Shown: positions 44,319 to 56,904, counted from the stretch's first letter. The stretch: DNA of 64,000 nucleotides from Agrocybe praecox (GCA_964017145.1 OZ024852.1:372001-436000); one strand, 5' to 3'. The notes: generated by a model from the letters alone, not told the origin. Numbers and translations: made by a program.

Positions 44319-46097
44319 CACTTGGACATCATCAGAAGGTATGAGTCCCGATATTGTCTGTCGAATTCTTCTAAACCAAACGATATGTTTCCACAGCGCC
44401 AATGCCCCAACTCCGTATTGTTCAACGAATTTATCGAGAAGTTGTAAAAAGTAGATGCTGTTAAAAAATAAGATGTTTTTTTCACTCGAAGTTCCATAAA
44501 AAGTCCAACTCGTGTTGCGAGTATGAACATCAAGCGTTCCTTTTGAGACGTAAAAGTTGAGTCTAGCGACTACTAATTCTTTGCTGTTCCGGAGGTCGAA
44601 TACCTGTAAGTCGTTTTCTGGATACAAATCGTTGAGTCACTCATCGTTTCCCCAGGTAGCACCGTCTGCAGACCTACCGTGTCCGAGCCATCTACCTCCA
44701 GCGATGGATGCTTCCCGGAAATCTCTCAGTAACGGGTGTTAATACTTCCTAAGAACCAGGACGAAAGGCGAGTGGTTGAGTGGTCATCAAGGGATCACGA
44801 AGAGAGTGGTATATGGGATTCCAATCCTACCCTTTGGCTCGTCCTTTAAGTAAGTTCGGCATGTCAGCGGCAAAGACTTTTTCTCTTTCTGCAGGCCGCG
44901 TTCGGCACTTGATGTGAACACGCGCAGGAGTCAAATTACTTAAACCCAGCGCTGTACCGAGCCAAGGCAAACATGTTAGGAGACGTGTATTAAAGCAATT
45001 TATTGTGAATAACGGATAGAAGTATAGACTACGTATGAAAATAAATGAAGTAAATAGTACAAAGGAATAGACACGGATGGAAAAAAATTAGCGCACCGTC
45101 GATGAGGACGACGATAAACCCAGAGATGTCGATGCAGGCGTGGCAGCGTCTCACGCAGCTTGTATTTACGCGTCCTTTGTTCACTCTCTTTCGCCTGCTC
45201 GTCATATCCCCACATATCAGGCCCTCCTTACCGTCCATCCTGTCCCAAAATACGCGTTGCCTCGCTATTTATTGGCCAAGGCGGCGCACTGCGTTGGTAC
45301 TCTAGATTTGGAAAGTGAGGTTGCGTTCGATGGTTGAATAGACGTTGGACTTGCCGTTGAGCTGTAGCCTGGGTGGGAAAGGGGATGGGAGTTGCAGCCA
45401 GCGGGATGGTGGTGGTTGCAGAACAAACTGTGCGATGAGCTCGAGTACATCACGCGTTTGGCATGACTTGCCGGCTTAAACTCCGACTCACGGCAACTAT
45501 GTTCCATAATCCCTCAGATCATCCCACCTTCTCCCCACATTTCCAGGGTGCGAATCGAGAAAAGTTTTGATCTACATGTTCTTCCATGGACTCCGATCAC
45601 GACAGAAGGTGCAAACCAGGTCAGAGCAGGTCCTCACCGATACTTTTATCGGCTGACATATCAGAAGGAGATGAACTTTCATGCTGGCAGCCGTCAGGAT
45701 GCAATAATTGTTGAGCACCGAGCTCGCCAGACATGGAAACCTCTTCATTTCGATTTCACCATCATTCAAAGTTCGAACCAAGTTCTTAAAGTCCTACACA
45801 GTGACTCGCTCTGCGCTTGACCCTTGTGGTCGCCTGAGCTGGTCGATGTCCAGGTTTTGGTTTATATTTAGGTAGCAACCGTGAGAGAAGTAACGTTGAA
45901 AGGTTTTCTGGGCTCGGGAGCTTGAAAAGCATCAGAAAATGGGCCCCGAGTCAGTTGGACGTTATGCACTGCGATAAAAGTAGAACGTGGCCTGTGTGCT
46001 CTTGGTCTTTACTGCGTGAAAGATCATTTGGATCGAGTTCCCTTTAAGCGTGCCATTTAAGCCAGCGAGGAACCACTTGCATGCTTCATAGGCCACT
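44319..46097. other. Intergenic, weak ORFs only
   Basis: Frames such as 45548-45820 (+) and 45265-45507 (-) have no recognisable content. The right end is the upstream flank of laccase 1; no clear TATA box was found there. Confidence 0.35.
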
Positions 46098-48363
46098 ATG
46101 ACCATGGCGCTCACCTCGCTCAGCAGTGCCAATTACATAGGGCCATCTGCCAACCTCTTCATAGCAAATGCCTATATATCACCTGATGGCTTTAATCGAT
46201 CGTAAGTCCTAGTAGGTTTAACCTAGGAGAAACTGAAATCGCCTTTACAGGACCGTTTTAGCAGGCGCCACACAGAGCATGGTCACATTTCCTGGACCAT
46301 TGATTGCTGGGAATAAGGTACGCATATGAGGAATTATCCCCCAGAAAGGTTTTAATCCGTTGTATAGGGAGATACCTTCCGCATTAATGTTATAAACACA
46401 TTGAACGACCCGTCCATGATGACAGCAACTACTGTCGTACGTCCTTGGCTCATGAAATAAGGTCTAAGGCTTACGTTGTTTTAGCATTGGCATGGACTAT
46501 TTCAGAAAGAAAGTAGTTGGGCTGATGGCGTCGCTGGAGTTTCGCAATGTCCAATTGAGTCTGGAAATTCCTTTATGTACGAGTTCGAGGTTCCAGATCA
46601 AGCAGGAACATTTTGGTATCATTCTCACTACTGTAAGCTGTTGACATTCGAAAAGTGTTGTTGCTAATCCTTTTATGACTTTTTAGCTACTCAATATTGC
46701 GACGGCCTTCGTGGCCCACTTGTTGTTTACGACCCATCCGATCCACATAGGTTCAGGTGAGTTATTTCCATCTTGAAAGGCGCATACATGAACTAATGTA
46801 CTTCAAGATATGATTTTGATGACTGTAAAGCTGCATCACTTGCCTCTGAAACAAATCTAACTAGGATCTTATAGCTTCGACGATTATTACCCTGGCAGAC
46901 TGGTAAGTGTATGATGCATCCGTTTAAGGTCAAAAACTTAACGTTAAACCCAGGTACCATACACCATCATTGTCTGCTGGACCTATTCCTACTTCAAACG
47001 CAACCTTGATCAACGGTAAAGGACGTGACGCCAAGAACCCTACCGCCGCTCTTGCGGTGATCAATGTGTTGCCAAATAAGCGCTACAGGTTTCGCCTCCT
47101 TGCCATGTCGTGCGATCCAGATTATGTCTTTTCCATTGACGATCATCTGATGGTAATGTTGCTATGAGTGTTTTACACGCCCAGCTTTTCATTAATATTT
47201 ACGCCGTCTAGACGATAATTGAGGTAGACGCAGTTAATGTTCAACCTCTCACTGTCGACTCGCTCCAGATCTTTGCAGGGCAAAGATACTCGTTCATTCT
47301 CCATACAACTCGGCCTGTGTCGAATTATTGGATACGCGCACTCCCAAGTTCTGGAACGAAAAACTTTCAACATGGTGTCAACTCTGCTATACTTCGATAC
47401 CACGGTGCGCATCCTGAAGATCCTATAAGTACCCAAGTCATCCCTGGTCGACCTTTGCTCGAAACGAATCTACACCCTCTCGAAGAAGATAATCTGACGG
47501 TCCTCGGGAACCCCTATCCTGGGGGTGCGGATGTCAATATAAACATTGATATTGGATTTGATCATGCTGCTATACACTATACCTTGAACGGTGCATTTTT
47601 CACGCCGCCTACGATACCCGTCCTGCTGCAAATTCTGAGCGGCGCGCGAACACCTCAAGAACTCTTTCCTCCGGGAGACGTCTATGTTCTGCCTCCGAAC
47701 AAGGTTGTTGAAATATCTATGCCTGCTGGAGCTATTGGAGGGCCGGTACGCCGTAATTAATAACATTACCGGGATATTTGTTTTCTGACATAAGCGACTT
47801 TGTAGCACCCAATCCATCTTCATGGGGTAAGTTTAACATATTCGACTACCTGTTCCGTCGTGGCACTTATAGACGGCAAATCCAAAGCACAACTTTGCAG
47901 TTGTAAGGTGTGCAGGAAGTTCGGTATACAATTATGTGAATCCTATCCGTCGCGACGTCGTGAGTTTGGGCGAGACTGGCGATAATGTTACTATTCGTTT
48001 CAAGACTGATAACTATGGGCCGTGGATAATGCACTGGTCAGTTTAGTCTGGGAATTAAGGAAATGCTTCTGACCCGGAACTTGTTCCTATAGTCATGTTG
48101 ATTGGCACCTTCAATTGTACTTGTTCTTTTTTTCTGCGGATGTTTCTACCCTTGTACTCAAGTTTTGTTTGTTTAGGGGGCTGGCTGTTGTTCTGGCTGA
48201 AGATGTTCAAGCAATTTCCGAAAGCTCACATCCAGGTATTTTTATTTTTATTTTGCTTTTTTTCTTCTCTAGAACCTACTCATATTTCTAAACAGTCGAA
48301 TGGGATGAATTATGTCCTGGTGTGTATGAGCCACCAATTGATCAATTTACGCTTGGGGTTTAA
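46098..48363 (+). CDS. Laccase (multicopper oxidase), type-1 axial Leu, no obvious signal peptide
   Basis: The four laccase signatures are present: [15 protein letters not shown] (L1), [20 protein letters not shown] (L2), HPIHLHGHNFAVV (L3, assembled across an intron), and [20 protein letters not shown] (L4). All ten His and the Cys that bind the four coppers can be found. Residue ten after the Cys is Leu, which in the usual classification points to a medium-to-higher redox potential. Many introns (more than ten) join in frame and the protein ends [11 protein letters not shown], about 510 residues. It starts [20 protein letters not shown], with no hydrophobic core and an in-frame TAG upstream, so a secretion signal is missing or lies on an unseen exon. 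Laccases oxidise phenols with reduction of O2 to water, in lignin breakdown, pigmentation or development. A second laccase follows 167 bp downstream in the same direction. Confidence 0.88.
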
Positions 48364-48529
48364 TGACGCATGTACCGTAATTTTTGCAATCTAATTTCTT
48401 ATTCGGCTTCTTGGTTTGATTCATTCAACAACTACCGAATAAGCTCGGATATTAAAACGGTCCTCGAATGCATATCTCTTCCAATCCAATCCCTCCCTCC
48501 CTGCGAGCAACACGTTTCTGCCCGTTCAG

Positions 48530-50762
48530 ATGAAAGTCGACGCTGTCCCGTCCAGTGGTAGAAGGAGCACGCTGTGGCGTTTGGCCAGTCTTGCAGGGAC
48601 GTTCATGCTCCTGCAAGGGTTGACGTGCTCCGTCTGTGCTGAAAAAACTTCTACGAGAGTAATAGACCTTACTATTGCAAACAAAGTGATCAATCCAGAT
48701 GGGTTCGACAGATCGTACGTTTCTCTTTCAACCGCGTTTTGCTTTGTCTGACAATGTATTGCCTTTAATTTAGGACAGTCTTAGCTGGAGGAACGTTTCC
48801 TGGTCAACTTATTACAGGCTACAAAGGCGACCATTTTGCAATAAATGTCTCTAATAAGCTGACAGATGATACTATGATTCGTACGACGAGTGTTGTATGT
48901 GTTTCTGGGTTTCTGGGTTGTCTGCTGCTTTATTAGTTCTGTTAAAATCCAATTTTCCGCAGCACTGGCACGGAATATATCAAAACAAGACGGGCTGGGC
49001 GGATGGTACTGCTGAGGTAACGCAGTGCCCAATAGTTCCTGGCAATTCTTTCCTTTATGAGTTCTCAGTCCCGAATCAAGCGGGCACTTTCTGGTATCAT
49101 TCCCATGATTGTAAGCAACCCGCCTTTTCCTTGTTACACACGTCGGCATTTTGCTAACTTTTTTTTTATGATAGCCATTCAGTACTGTGATGGCCTTCGC
49201 GGTCCTTTCATAGTATATGATCGCGATGATCCTCATCGAGGTCTTTACGATTTCGACGATGGTAAGTGCTACTCTGCTCCCTTTACTCTAAATGTGAATA
49301 ACATGACCACGAACAGCGTCGACTGTAATCACACTTTCGGAATGGTTGTCCTGTTTCTCTTTTTTATATTAAAATCGCCTTTAATGCATATACTTGTCGC
49401 TTCTTTAGGTATCATCAGTCAGCACTCCTCCTTGAACAGGATAAGGCGGAAAAGGTCTCCAACGCCACTCTCATCAATGGTAGAGGTCGCTACCTAAACG
49501 GGCCAGCGGTTCCTTTGACCGTCATTGAAGTTGTTCCATTCAAACGATACAGGTTGCGCATAATCTCGATGTCATGCGAACCTCGGTTCACATTTTCCAT
49601 CGACGGTCATCAATTGACAGTGATAGAGGCGGATGGCGAAAATACTGAGCCCCTCCTGGTCGATTCTTTGGAAATCCATGCTGGTCAACGATACTCTGTT
49701 ATACTGCACGCCAATCAGCCCGTTGATAATTACTGGATCAGGTCTGAACCGAATGCCATGCACGGCACTGTTGGCTTTGCAGGAGATATAAACTCTGCGA
49801 TACTCAGATACAAAGGCGCCCCTATCGCAGACCCAACGACGACCCAAAAACCCAGTGTTGACCCGCTTCACGAATGGAACCTCAAGGCGCTGGGCTGGGA
49901 ACCTGCTCCTGGTCATCCCCACAGGGGCCTTGAAGGTGCTGACGTCGCTTTGCACTTTTCTTATGTTTTCAGTCTCAAAACTTTCAAGTGGAGAATCAAC
50001 GGGAAAAGCTGGGAGGCTCCTCCTACGCCTGTGCTCTTGCAGGTGTTGGAAGGCTCCCGCACGGCTCAAGATTTTTTGCCTAAGGATATGGTTTACCCCT
50101 TACCGCCAAACAAGGTGATTGAAGTATCAGTTTCAGGAAGGGGACGAGGCCAAGTAAGGGCGTTCAGTTTAATTTTTGATATATTACTGACGAATTGAAC
50201 CTGGACAGCATCCCTTCCATCTGCATGGCGTAAGTGGTTCTGCGGTCGATATTGACTCGAAGTATCTCAATGATATTGAATGACTATTGGATATAGCATA
50301 GCTTCGCCGTTGTTAGAAGTGCTGGCAGTGAAGTGTACAATTATGAATCGCCTGTCAGACGAGATACGGTTGACACAGGATCTGGCAACGACAACGTTAC
50401 AATACGTTTCGTCACCGACAACAATGGCCCTTGGTTCTTCCACTGGTACGCAACATATTACTTTGACCAGTCACCCTGTCCTCAATTTAACTGACATTAA
50501 TGTGCAGCCATATTGACTGGCACCTGGGATCGTGAGTTCAATGACCCTTTATTGTTTTGCGTTGAAATTAACTTGTATTATAAAGCGGAATGGCTGTAGT
50601 CCTCGCAGAAAACACTGATGGAATAGTCCACGAACCTGCGCCTCCGGGTGAGTCTTTCATTACATGTTTACAACTCTGCAGTAACCCTTTTTACTAGATG
50701 CTTGGGATCAGCTGTGCCCTATATACTCAGACTTCATCTCGAAGCCTGCTATTTCTACCTGA
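48530..50762 (+). CDS. Laccase (multicopper oxidase), type-1 axial Met
   Basis: The N-terminus has a signal-type hydrophobic stretch ([20 protein letters not shown]) before [20 protein letters not shown]. Copper motifs: [51 protein letters not shown] (joined over an intron) and [20 protein letters not shown]. The position ten after the T1 Cys is Met, the class with the lowest redox potential in the standard scheme. Introns are short and all junctions keep the frame; the last exon reads [20 protein letters not shown], stop at 50760-50762. The protein should be secreted. It lies in tandem with laccase 1 but differs along most of its length, so it is not a recent duplicate. Confidence 0.92.
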
Positions 50763-51565
50763 TCAAAAACAAATTCGTGACGTTTGCGCACAAGCTGCTT
50801 TCTTCGCTATGTCTTTCATACCTAATACCTAATTTGATTCATCTACCAATCTATCAGGCTTTGTAATGGTATTCCGCGTTGATTCCGTGGACTGTCGACA
50901 TATGCCGTCAACTCAACAAGTTAAACAGTCACCAAGACAGTATTTTTTTAAGCTTTGAAATACCAGCCAATCAGAATAAATACTTATGCATATGTTGTAA
51001 TGTGTTCTACTACTCATATCATCTGATACAATTCTTTGCCAGAAGCTTTGCTGAGTCATTTTTTCGATTCTTGGAACATATGAATAATGAAATCGTGTTC
51101 CAATTCCCTCATACGGCCTCGCCTTGCCTCACGCGGGAGCACTATGTCGTTACGGTTGGCTAAAAACAGGTATTTCGTCGCGGCAGGGGTATCGGACATA
51201 CCATAAGAAGCCCGGGATTTCGGCTATACCATATAGAAAGCCCGAGACGTATTAGCACGACGGATAGATATTCGACCAACATTCGCGCATTTATCGTCAG
51301 CAGTGCGGAAAACCGACGGAAAATGTCTGTTACTCAAGCTCAAGCTCAAGACTCGTATGGCCTGAGGCCTGACCGGTGACCCGGCGTCATTATATCGCGA
51401 AACGACTTATTAGGAGTTTGATACTCACCACTGGTGAGTATCATATTAATACGCATATTAACCGCACACAAAAGATCTATCCGATTACCAGCCTATATCC
51501 CCCTGAACAACTTGATCACCCCCCAGCAAGTTTTTACTACCCACCGGCGCTCGAACACTCTGAGG
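50763..51565. other. Intergenic, with a short direct repeat and a hairpin
   Basis: Two related strings, taccata.agaa.gcccgg/ga, occur at about 51197 and 51218. A perfect hairpin is at 51420-51442. No frame is supported before the PLP enzyme gene. Confidence 0.4.
51420..51442. repeat. Perfect inverted repeat, 10-bp arms, 3-nt loop
   Basis: GATACTCACC and GGTGAGTATC pair over an ACT loop. It lies 124 bp upstream of the ATG at 51566; it could be a regulatory site or a transposon scar. Confidence 0.6.
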
Positions 51566-53054
51566 ATGACGACACCAATATTCGATGTCCAAAAGGCTAG
51601 ATCCCAATTCCCATCTCTAGCGTCTGGCTATATCTTCGCAGACAACGCTGGAGGCTCTCAAGCTGCCCAACCAGTCATAGATCGGATAACGGACTACTTC
51701 GTCAACAGCAATGTTCAGCTTGGATCGGATTATTCTGTTGGACAATTGACGATGCAGAGGGTTATGGTTGACGGTCCTAGGGAGGCTGCAAAGCTGTTCA
51801 ATGCTGCTTCTCCTGGTGAAGTCGTGTTTGGAAGTAGCTCGACGATGAACTTGGAAAATCTGGCGAGGTCTCTCGAGCCAAATATGAAAAAAGGAGACGA
51901 ATTTATCATAACAGGAGAACATGAAGGTACCGTACCTTCCAGATCTGTGGATTTAAGTGATAAACTCGTTGATTGACCCTACCATTATAACAGCCAACAA
52001 CGGTCCCTGGAAAAAGCTGGCAGCTAGAAAGGGCTTGACACTCAAGATGTGGGAACCAAGGTTGAGCGACCCAGAGAATCCATACTCTATCGTCCTGAAA
52101 GTTGAAGATTTGATTCCATTGGTTACGGCCAACACCCGCATCATTGCCATCTCTGCCTGCTCTAACATTTTGGGCAGTATTTTACCTGTCAAGGAAGTTG
52201 TGCAAGCCATAAGAGAAGAGGCCAAGAAGAAAGGCGCAGAGAAACTGGAAATATCCGTGGACTGTGTCGCGTATGCTCCTCATCGCTTCATCGACGTGCA
52301 AGACTGGGACGTGGACTTTTGCGTCTTTTCATTCTACAAAGTCAGTTATTTTAGCGTTCCTGTCGCTTTTTCGATTCTTTTTTACCAGCTGATTTATTTG
52401 ACAGGTTTATGGACCACACATCTCCGCGTTATATGTGCGTACCCCTGCGTTGCAAAACTCCCTTACCCCGATCGTTCATCACTTCCTGGACGTCAATGAA
52501 GTAGCACACAAGCTGCAACCAGGAGGACCAGGTTACGAGATTGTCTACGGTTCTACTGGTGTTATCCCTTACCTCCTCTCTCTCACCAACAAGAACGACT
52601 TGAGAGCAAGTTTCGACGCTATCGCAGCGTACGAGCAGGTTTTGCTCGAACCGCTGATGAGGTTTTTGACTGCTCCGAAACAAAAAGAAAGAGGAGTCAG
52701 AATTGTGGGAGACGAGACTATAGGTTTACACAGAGCCCCCACAGTCAGCTTTGTCGTGGTTGGGCAAAACCCCATCAAGAGTAAAAATGTCGTAAACTTT
52801 TTCGACCAAAAGGGTGGGGTATGTTTATATATTTGCCTCAATTTTTGTTCTGGTCATCAAAGCTAATTTTATCTTCCTTTACTTTTCAGATCGGAGTTCG
52901 CTATGGTCATTTCTACGCTTATACGCTCGTCAACGAGTTGACTCCCAAACTGGATATGAACGACGGAGTCGTCCGTATTTCTTTGGTGCATTATAACACT
53001 GTAGAAGACGTGGCGAGAATTCTTTCGATCTTGCAGGAACTCTTGGATCAGTAG
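51566..53054 (+). CDS. PLP-dependent class V aminotransferase, cysteine-desulfurase-like
   Basis: Starts MTTPIFDVQKARSQFPSLAS, then FADNAGGSQAAQPVIDRITD (class V N-terminal motif), EVVFGSSSTMNLENLARSLE, GDEFIITGEHEANNGPWKKL, IIAISACSNILGSILPVKEV, EISVDCVAYAPHRFIDVQDW with the ring-nitrogen Asp, and FCVFSFYKVYGPHISALYVR holding the Lys that binds PLP. The C-terminal domain reads RAPTVSFVVVGQNPIKSK and GVRYGHFYAYTLVNELTPKL. Introns after EHE, after FYK and after KGG keep the frame; about 430 residues. The group includes cysteine desulfurases, selenocysteine lyases and uncharacterised fungal lyases; the flexible Cys loop of desulfurases is not evident, so the reaction is open. Confidence 0.85.
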
Positions 53055-53358
53055 GCATAAACCGAATATTGAACTACGAAATATACAAATATGTGGAATT
53101 GTTTAAATGGGGTTTATAACAAAGAACGAAAAAAACTACAACAAGATAAAGCAAAAAAATATACCCGAAGTCCTTTTGTACAACAAATTAAACAATACGA
53201 AGTATTACAAAGTTGGTACAGATTGATCAGTGTCCGAATAGAACATCAGTCCGTGATATGTTGTATTACACAAGTCCATGAAACCACCCAAAGTCCAATG
53301 ATGCCGTCAAAATAAAGATCATAGTCGTTAATCTTTAACATCGTCCATGGCCCAGCGC

Positions 53359-53941
53359 TCAGAATTGAACACCAGAGCCGGTAATCGTGAATACGGGAGA
53401 GAAATTTCCAGAGTCACCGAACACTGTCACCGAACAAGTTAGCACATCCACAAATATAGTACAAAGAAAAAGTTACTCACAGACAATCTGGTAATCGTTA
53501 CCCTCGACCACATTTGGTACAGTTACTACCTGCTTTCCAGCGAGAATACTGAAGTTGCTGGCGAGGATCACTGTTTGATATCATGTTCAGCATTTTTGAC
53601 GAACCCGAAACAACCAACTCGATATAAAGACAACGTACATGGCGTGCTCAAACCCCCCTTGCGAAGCCTGATAGACCCGATCTTGTTGGTGATGTTAACT
53701 GGGGCGTCGCGGGTATCCCTGAAGGAGGAGCATCAGTACCGCAGTGATACAACAGATAATAAATCACTCACCAGACAACGGTGTGGTGCTCTCCGGATTT
53801 CCAAACAGTCTTTGCATTAGGAGACAATACTGGGGGTACAAAAACATCGCGACTTTCAAGAGTTAAGGGAGTAGCGATAGCGCCAGAGGTGGCAAAGACG
53901 AGGAGGGAAGCGGTCAAGGCGATCATGTTGGTGAGCTGCAT
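53359..53941 (-). CDS. Small secreted Kre9-like protein of an Agaricomycete family
   Basis: Signal peptide MQLTNMIALTASLLVFATSGAIA, then SRDVFVPPVLSPNAKTVWKS and GEHHTVVWDTRDAPVNITNK. Further exons give IGSIRLRKGGLSTP, VILASNFSILAGKQVVTVPN, VVEGNDYQIV and a final LFGDSGNFSPVFTITGSGVQ. The pattern 'VW..G..H.V.WDT...P..ITN..G.I.L' followed by 'LF GDSGN.SP.F.I' marks a family of small secreted mushroom proteins related to the Kre9/Knh1 domain. About 150 residues, without the GPI-anchor end of the 26.4-kb relative. Introns of about 50-60 nt (near 53716 and 53596). A TATA-like element lies about 100 bp upstream. Confidence 0.8.
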
Positions 53942-54038
53942 TGTGACTGTTAGAGGTGTTTGTGGTCGTTAAAGGAGGTTGTGGTCGTTAAATCGTTAGG
54001 TAGAAGGGGAATGGAGTGATAACGGTTAGAATATGGCC

Positions 54039-54047
54039 TTTATATAT
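54039..54047 (-). promoter_or_regulatory. TATA-like element for the small secreted protein gene
   Basis: On the minus strand the sequence is CATATATAAAGG, about 100 bp upstream of the ATG at 53941, a plausible distance for a core promoter in a strongly expressed secreted-protein gene. Confidence 0.45.
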
Positions 54048-55141
54048 GAATACGAAGGGTCCTTAATACTCCATACGTCAGAGGCGAACCTCCAATCGCG
54101 TTCGTAAGATGTTATTATTGCCTGTCGGGACTATACTTAGTCCCCGGCATATCTGGTCCCATCAACTGTATTCGCCTCGACAAACTCAGCTAGCCGATGG
54201 CGGAGAATATCCAAGGCGTTTCCCAAAGCAGTGAGCACAAGCGTCGATTTGTCCATTTTACATGAGTAAACCCACTTGTTTCTGGTACTGGCTTGCTGTT
54301 ATCCATTTTCTTCAGCTGTAACATGACGAAGAAAATAACAATTTCCGGGTTTGGGGCCACTGCGAGCTGTACAGGCGGAGGTCACAAGCTGCGAAATCTG
54401 TGTGAACCCCAAGTAAATTGGCGGCTTCTTCTTTCCGCATAGTATGCATTTATTTCGTGACAGACGTGCTAGGCTCTAGCCTCCTTCTGACCGCCGACAA
54501 CGGCATAGGACCAAAGGAAGATCCGCCTGCAGAGACAGGACAGGATCTGAACTACACGCAATGAGTTTCGTGCCTTGCGGTCGGTAGTGTATGATGCGAT
54601 AACGACCTTGAAGCTCAGCATTTTCCTCAAGAAGATTCAAAAACTCTCGTGTCGAAATGAGTTCGCAGGCTAATAGTAGTTTGACGGAGAATATCCCCTA
54701 ATCGCCTACTATTTAGAATGTCGCACTTCCACGTTGAATCCTGAAGAGATTCATATCACTGGGCCAAACCACTGAGGTGTCCCACCGTCAGTAAAAAAAG
54801 ACGGGATCGAGTGGTCTATTTACGAATACGATAGATGATGCGATATGTGTTCTTGCTCTTGTCCTTTGACCGATGTTACTTTGTGGCCACCGTCCAACGG
54901 GTAGATGCTATGCAAAATACGCGTTTCACATCAAGACATTTTATGATTATGCATCATGCATCGAGCTGCGGCCATGAATTCCTATAGCGCCATGGCTCAT
55001 ATACTGTATAAATTAAGGGCAGTGAAAATAAAACATGTTTGCAGCATGATGATGTTTCTGAGGGTTCCGCGGCAGGAGACACAGGAATATGCTATTCCTG
55101 GTTCTCTGGGTTCCTGTGCTTCTTGACGGTGAAGAAATTCT
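54048..55141. other. Intergenic, no gene seen
   Basis: No frame with recognisable content. Upstream flank of the small secreted protein gene. Confidence 0.4.
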
Positions 55142-55144
55142 TAC

Positions 55145-55504
55145 TCATCCAGTTGGCGAAGAATCGGTATGAGTATATTCAGGCCAAGAAAATAGACGGA
55201 TATTACTGGCGATAGGGCTCAACTCTCCGTCGTGTGATTCGAAAGAGAGGTCAGCACATACGCCTAAGAGTAGGGTTTCCCCCGACAATTCGTCATAATT
55301 CGGAGCCATCCTCTGGCAGTAGGAGTTTCCAGACTTTGACTGACTAAAAATGCCTTGCGAAATGGCAATATGCACCCCGGCATGAGTAGGTTTTGCCTGG
55401 ACAGGTGTACACGAGTGCCAGTTGGGCTGAGCTAGCCAAATCATGCGTCGGGTTTTAACGGGGACCGTGCTCTTGAAAAGCTGGAGGTCAGCATGATCTT
55501 TCAA
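55145..55504 (-). CDS. Low-confidence ORF downstream of TGS1
   Basis: A 119-residue frame with ordinary composition (GETLLLGVCADLSFESHDGE near the middle) and no known domain. A possible first exon starting MLLILFMVLSLYRLRFLI at 55597 lies 11 bp after the TGS1 stop on the same strand, but the splice phase does not fit. It may be only 3' untranslated sequence of TGS1. Confidence 0.2.
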   Translation of the reverse strand: MKDHADLQLFKSTVPVKTRRMIWLAQPNWHSCTPVQAKPTHAGVHIAISQGIFSQSKSGNSYCQRMAPNYDELSGETLLLGVCADLSFESHDGELSPIASNIRLFSWPEYTHTDSSPTG

Positions 55505-55607
55505 AGTGTAATGTAATATTATGCCTTACTTTGCACGCGCGATTGATGAGAAACCGAAGGCGGTACAAGGACAGAACCATAAACAGGATGAGCAACATCA
55601 GAGACAG

Positions 55608-56904
55608 TCAAAACAGGTTCTCTTGCCCCTGTGCTAACCCTCCGAAATAGCACGTCAATGCCTTCAGCTTATTTCCCATCCATTCCTCTTCCACTTCGAC
55701 CTTTTCTTCAACGCCAGTGTGATTCCCGGTTGTCCCAACATTTCCTGAGAGCTGGCTGGCCCGGACGTGCTCTTGTAGGAGAAGATCGCTGATTTCTTCA
55801 AGCCTTGTATTTCGTGGTAGGTAATAAGCGACATTTCTGGTTATTTTCCTTGTTAGGTCGAATAACTCAGCACCATGAATAGGCTGGATCGATGACAAGG
55901 AATAAGATGGATGCTCCGGAGTAGCTGGAATTTCTTCTGTCCGCCTCGAGGTGTCAGACTTCTCGCCGAGACTTCCAGAGAGGTAGGCTGGACCGCCCCA
56001 TGGTGGGCTTAGAAAAACGACATCGATCTTCCGACCATTACGCGGGTTCGGTGTGGCGGAATTCGAAGTTGGTTGTAGGGATAGATACGATTTTGCAAAA
56101 GAAAGATAATCGGCAAGGATAAATTCTATTCGGTCTGCGACTCCATATATCTGCGCATTGTGTCTTGCTAGGGCTAACCGTGTCGGCGATGTGTCCAGGG
56201 CGATTACTTTTGGATTGGGAAGACCATTAAAATCGCAATGAAGAAATAAAGTGCACGGGACATGCGCACCTCGTTGGCACGTTTTAGCGAACGCTATAGA
56301 ATTTCCTCCTACCCCACAAAATGCGTCAAGGATAGTGTCACATCGACACCTTTCTGCAACTTGGTCTGCCAGGAGTTCGGGCGTAACGCTATACCAGCCC
56401 TCTTCGTCTAGAAGGCATCCTGGGGGCTCTGAGTACAAGGAAAAATATCTTTGTCTCTGAGAAAAGTCTACACAATAATCGGGCTGTTTGTGAGCAAACA
56501 AACTAATTGGACAATTATAAAGCTCACTTACATTTTTGCAGATGCTCTGGGACTTGAAATGCGTGTGTATAGTGAGGTACAGTTCCTGATGCGTCGTATT
56601 TCTCTACCCATCGATCCACCAATGACGATCCTGCTTCATATTCTCCTACCGCAGCGACAGCAACAGAACCGTCGTTCTTTCTCCGCCGTTTCGTAGGTCG
56701 ATTCGAGCCACTGAAGCTTCTCTCTAACTCTTCTTCCTTTGCTTTCAATGTCTTCATCTGGGCTTCAGGTATCAGATCGGAATTCGCATGCATATTAGGT
56801 GAGGATGGATTTTGCGCATCTGGATTTCCAGTGTCGGATTTCATCGAGTCGAAAACAAACCTTGCTACGCCAGAAAGTCCACCCTTCCTCTTTCCTTTGG
56901 CCAT
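55608..56904 (-). CDS. TGS1: Trimethylguanosine synthase (snRNA/snoRNA cap hypermethylase)
   Basis: The start MAKGKRKGGLSGVARFVFDS at 56904 leads a basic N-terminal region (NRPTKRRRKNDGSVAV is a likely nuclear signal). VDRWVEKYDASGTVPHYTHA and YFSQRQRYFSLYSEPPGCLL precede the SAM-binding methyltransferase domain: EGWYSVTPELLADQVAERC, ILDAFCGVGGNSIAFAKTCQ (motif I), VIALDTSPTRLALARHNAQI, and DVVFLSPPWGGPAYL (motif IV with the family's SPPWGGP). Introns after EHLQK (phase 1) and after TCQR keep the frame; the C-terminus ends CYFGGLAQGQENLF. Tgs1 turns the m7G cap of snRNAs, snoRNAs and telomerase RNA into the 2,2,7-trimethyl form. About 390 residues, complete. Confidence 0.9.

Noticed and set aside
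46840..46960. Apparent stop codons interrupting laccase 1
   Set aside because: They fall in two short introns; the joined exons read [14 protein letters not shown], the expected laccase sequence.
49572..50069. 165-residue minus-strand ORF in laccase 2
   Set aside because: Antisense to conserved laccase exons and without any family resemblance.
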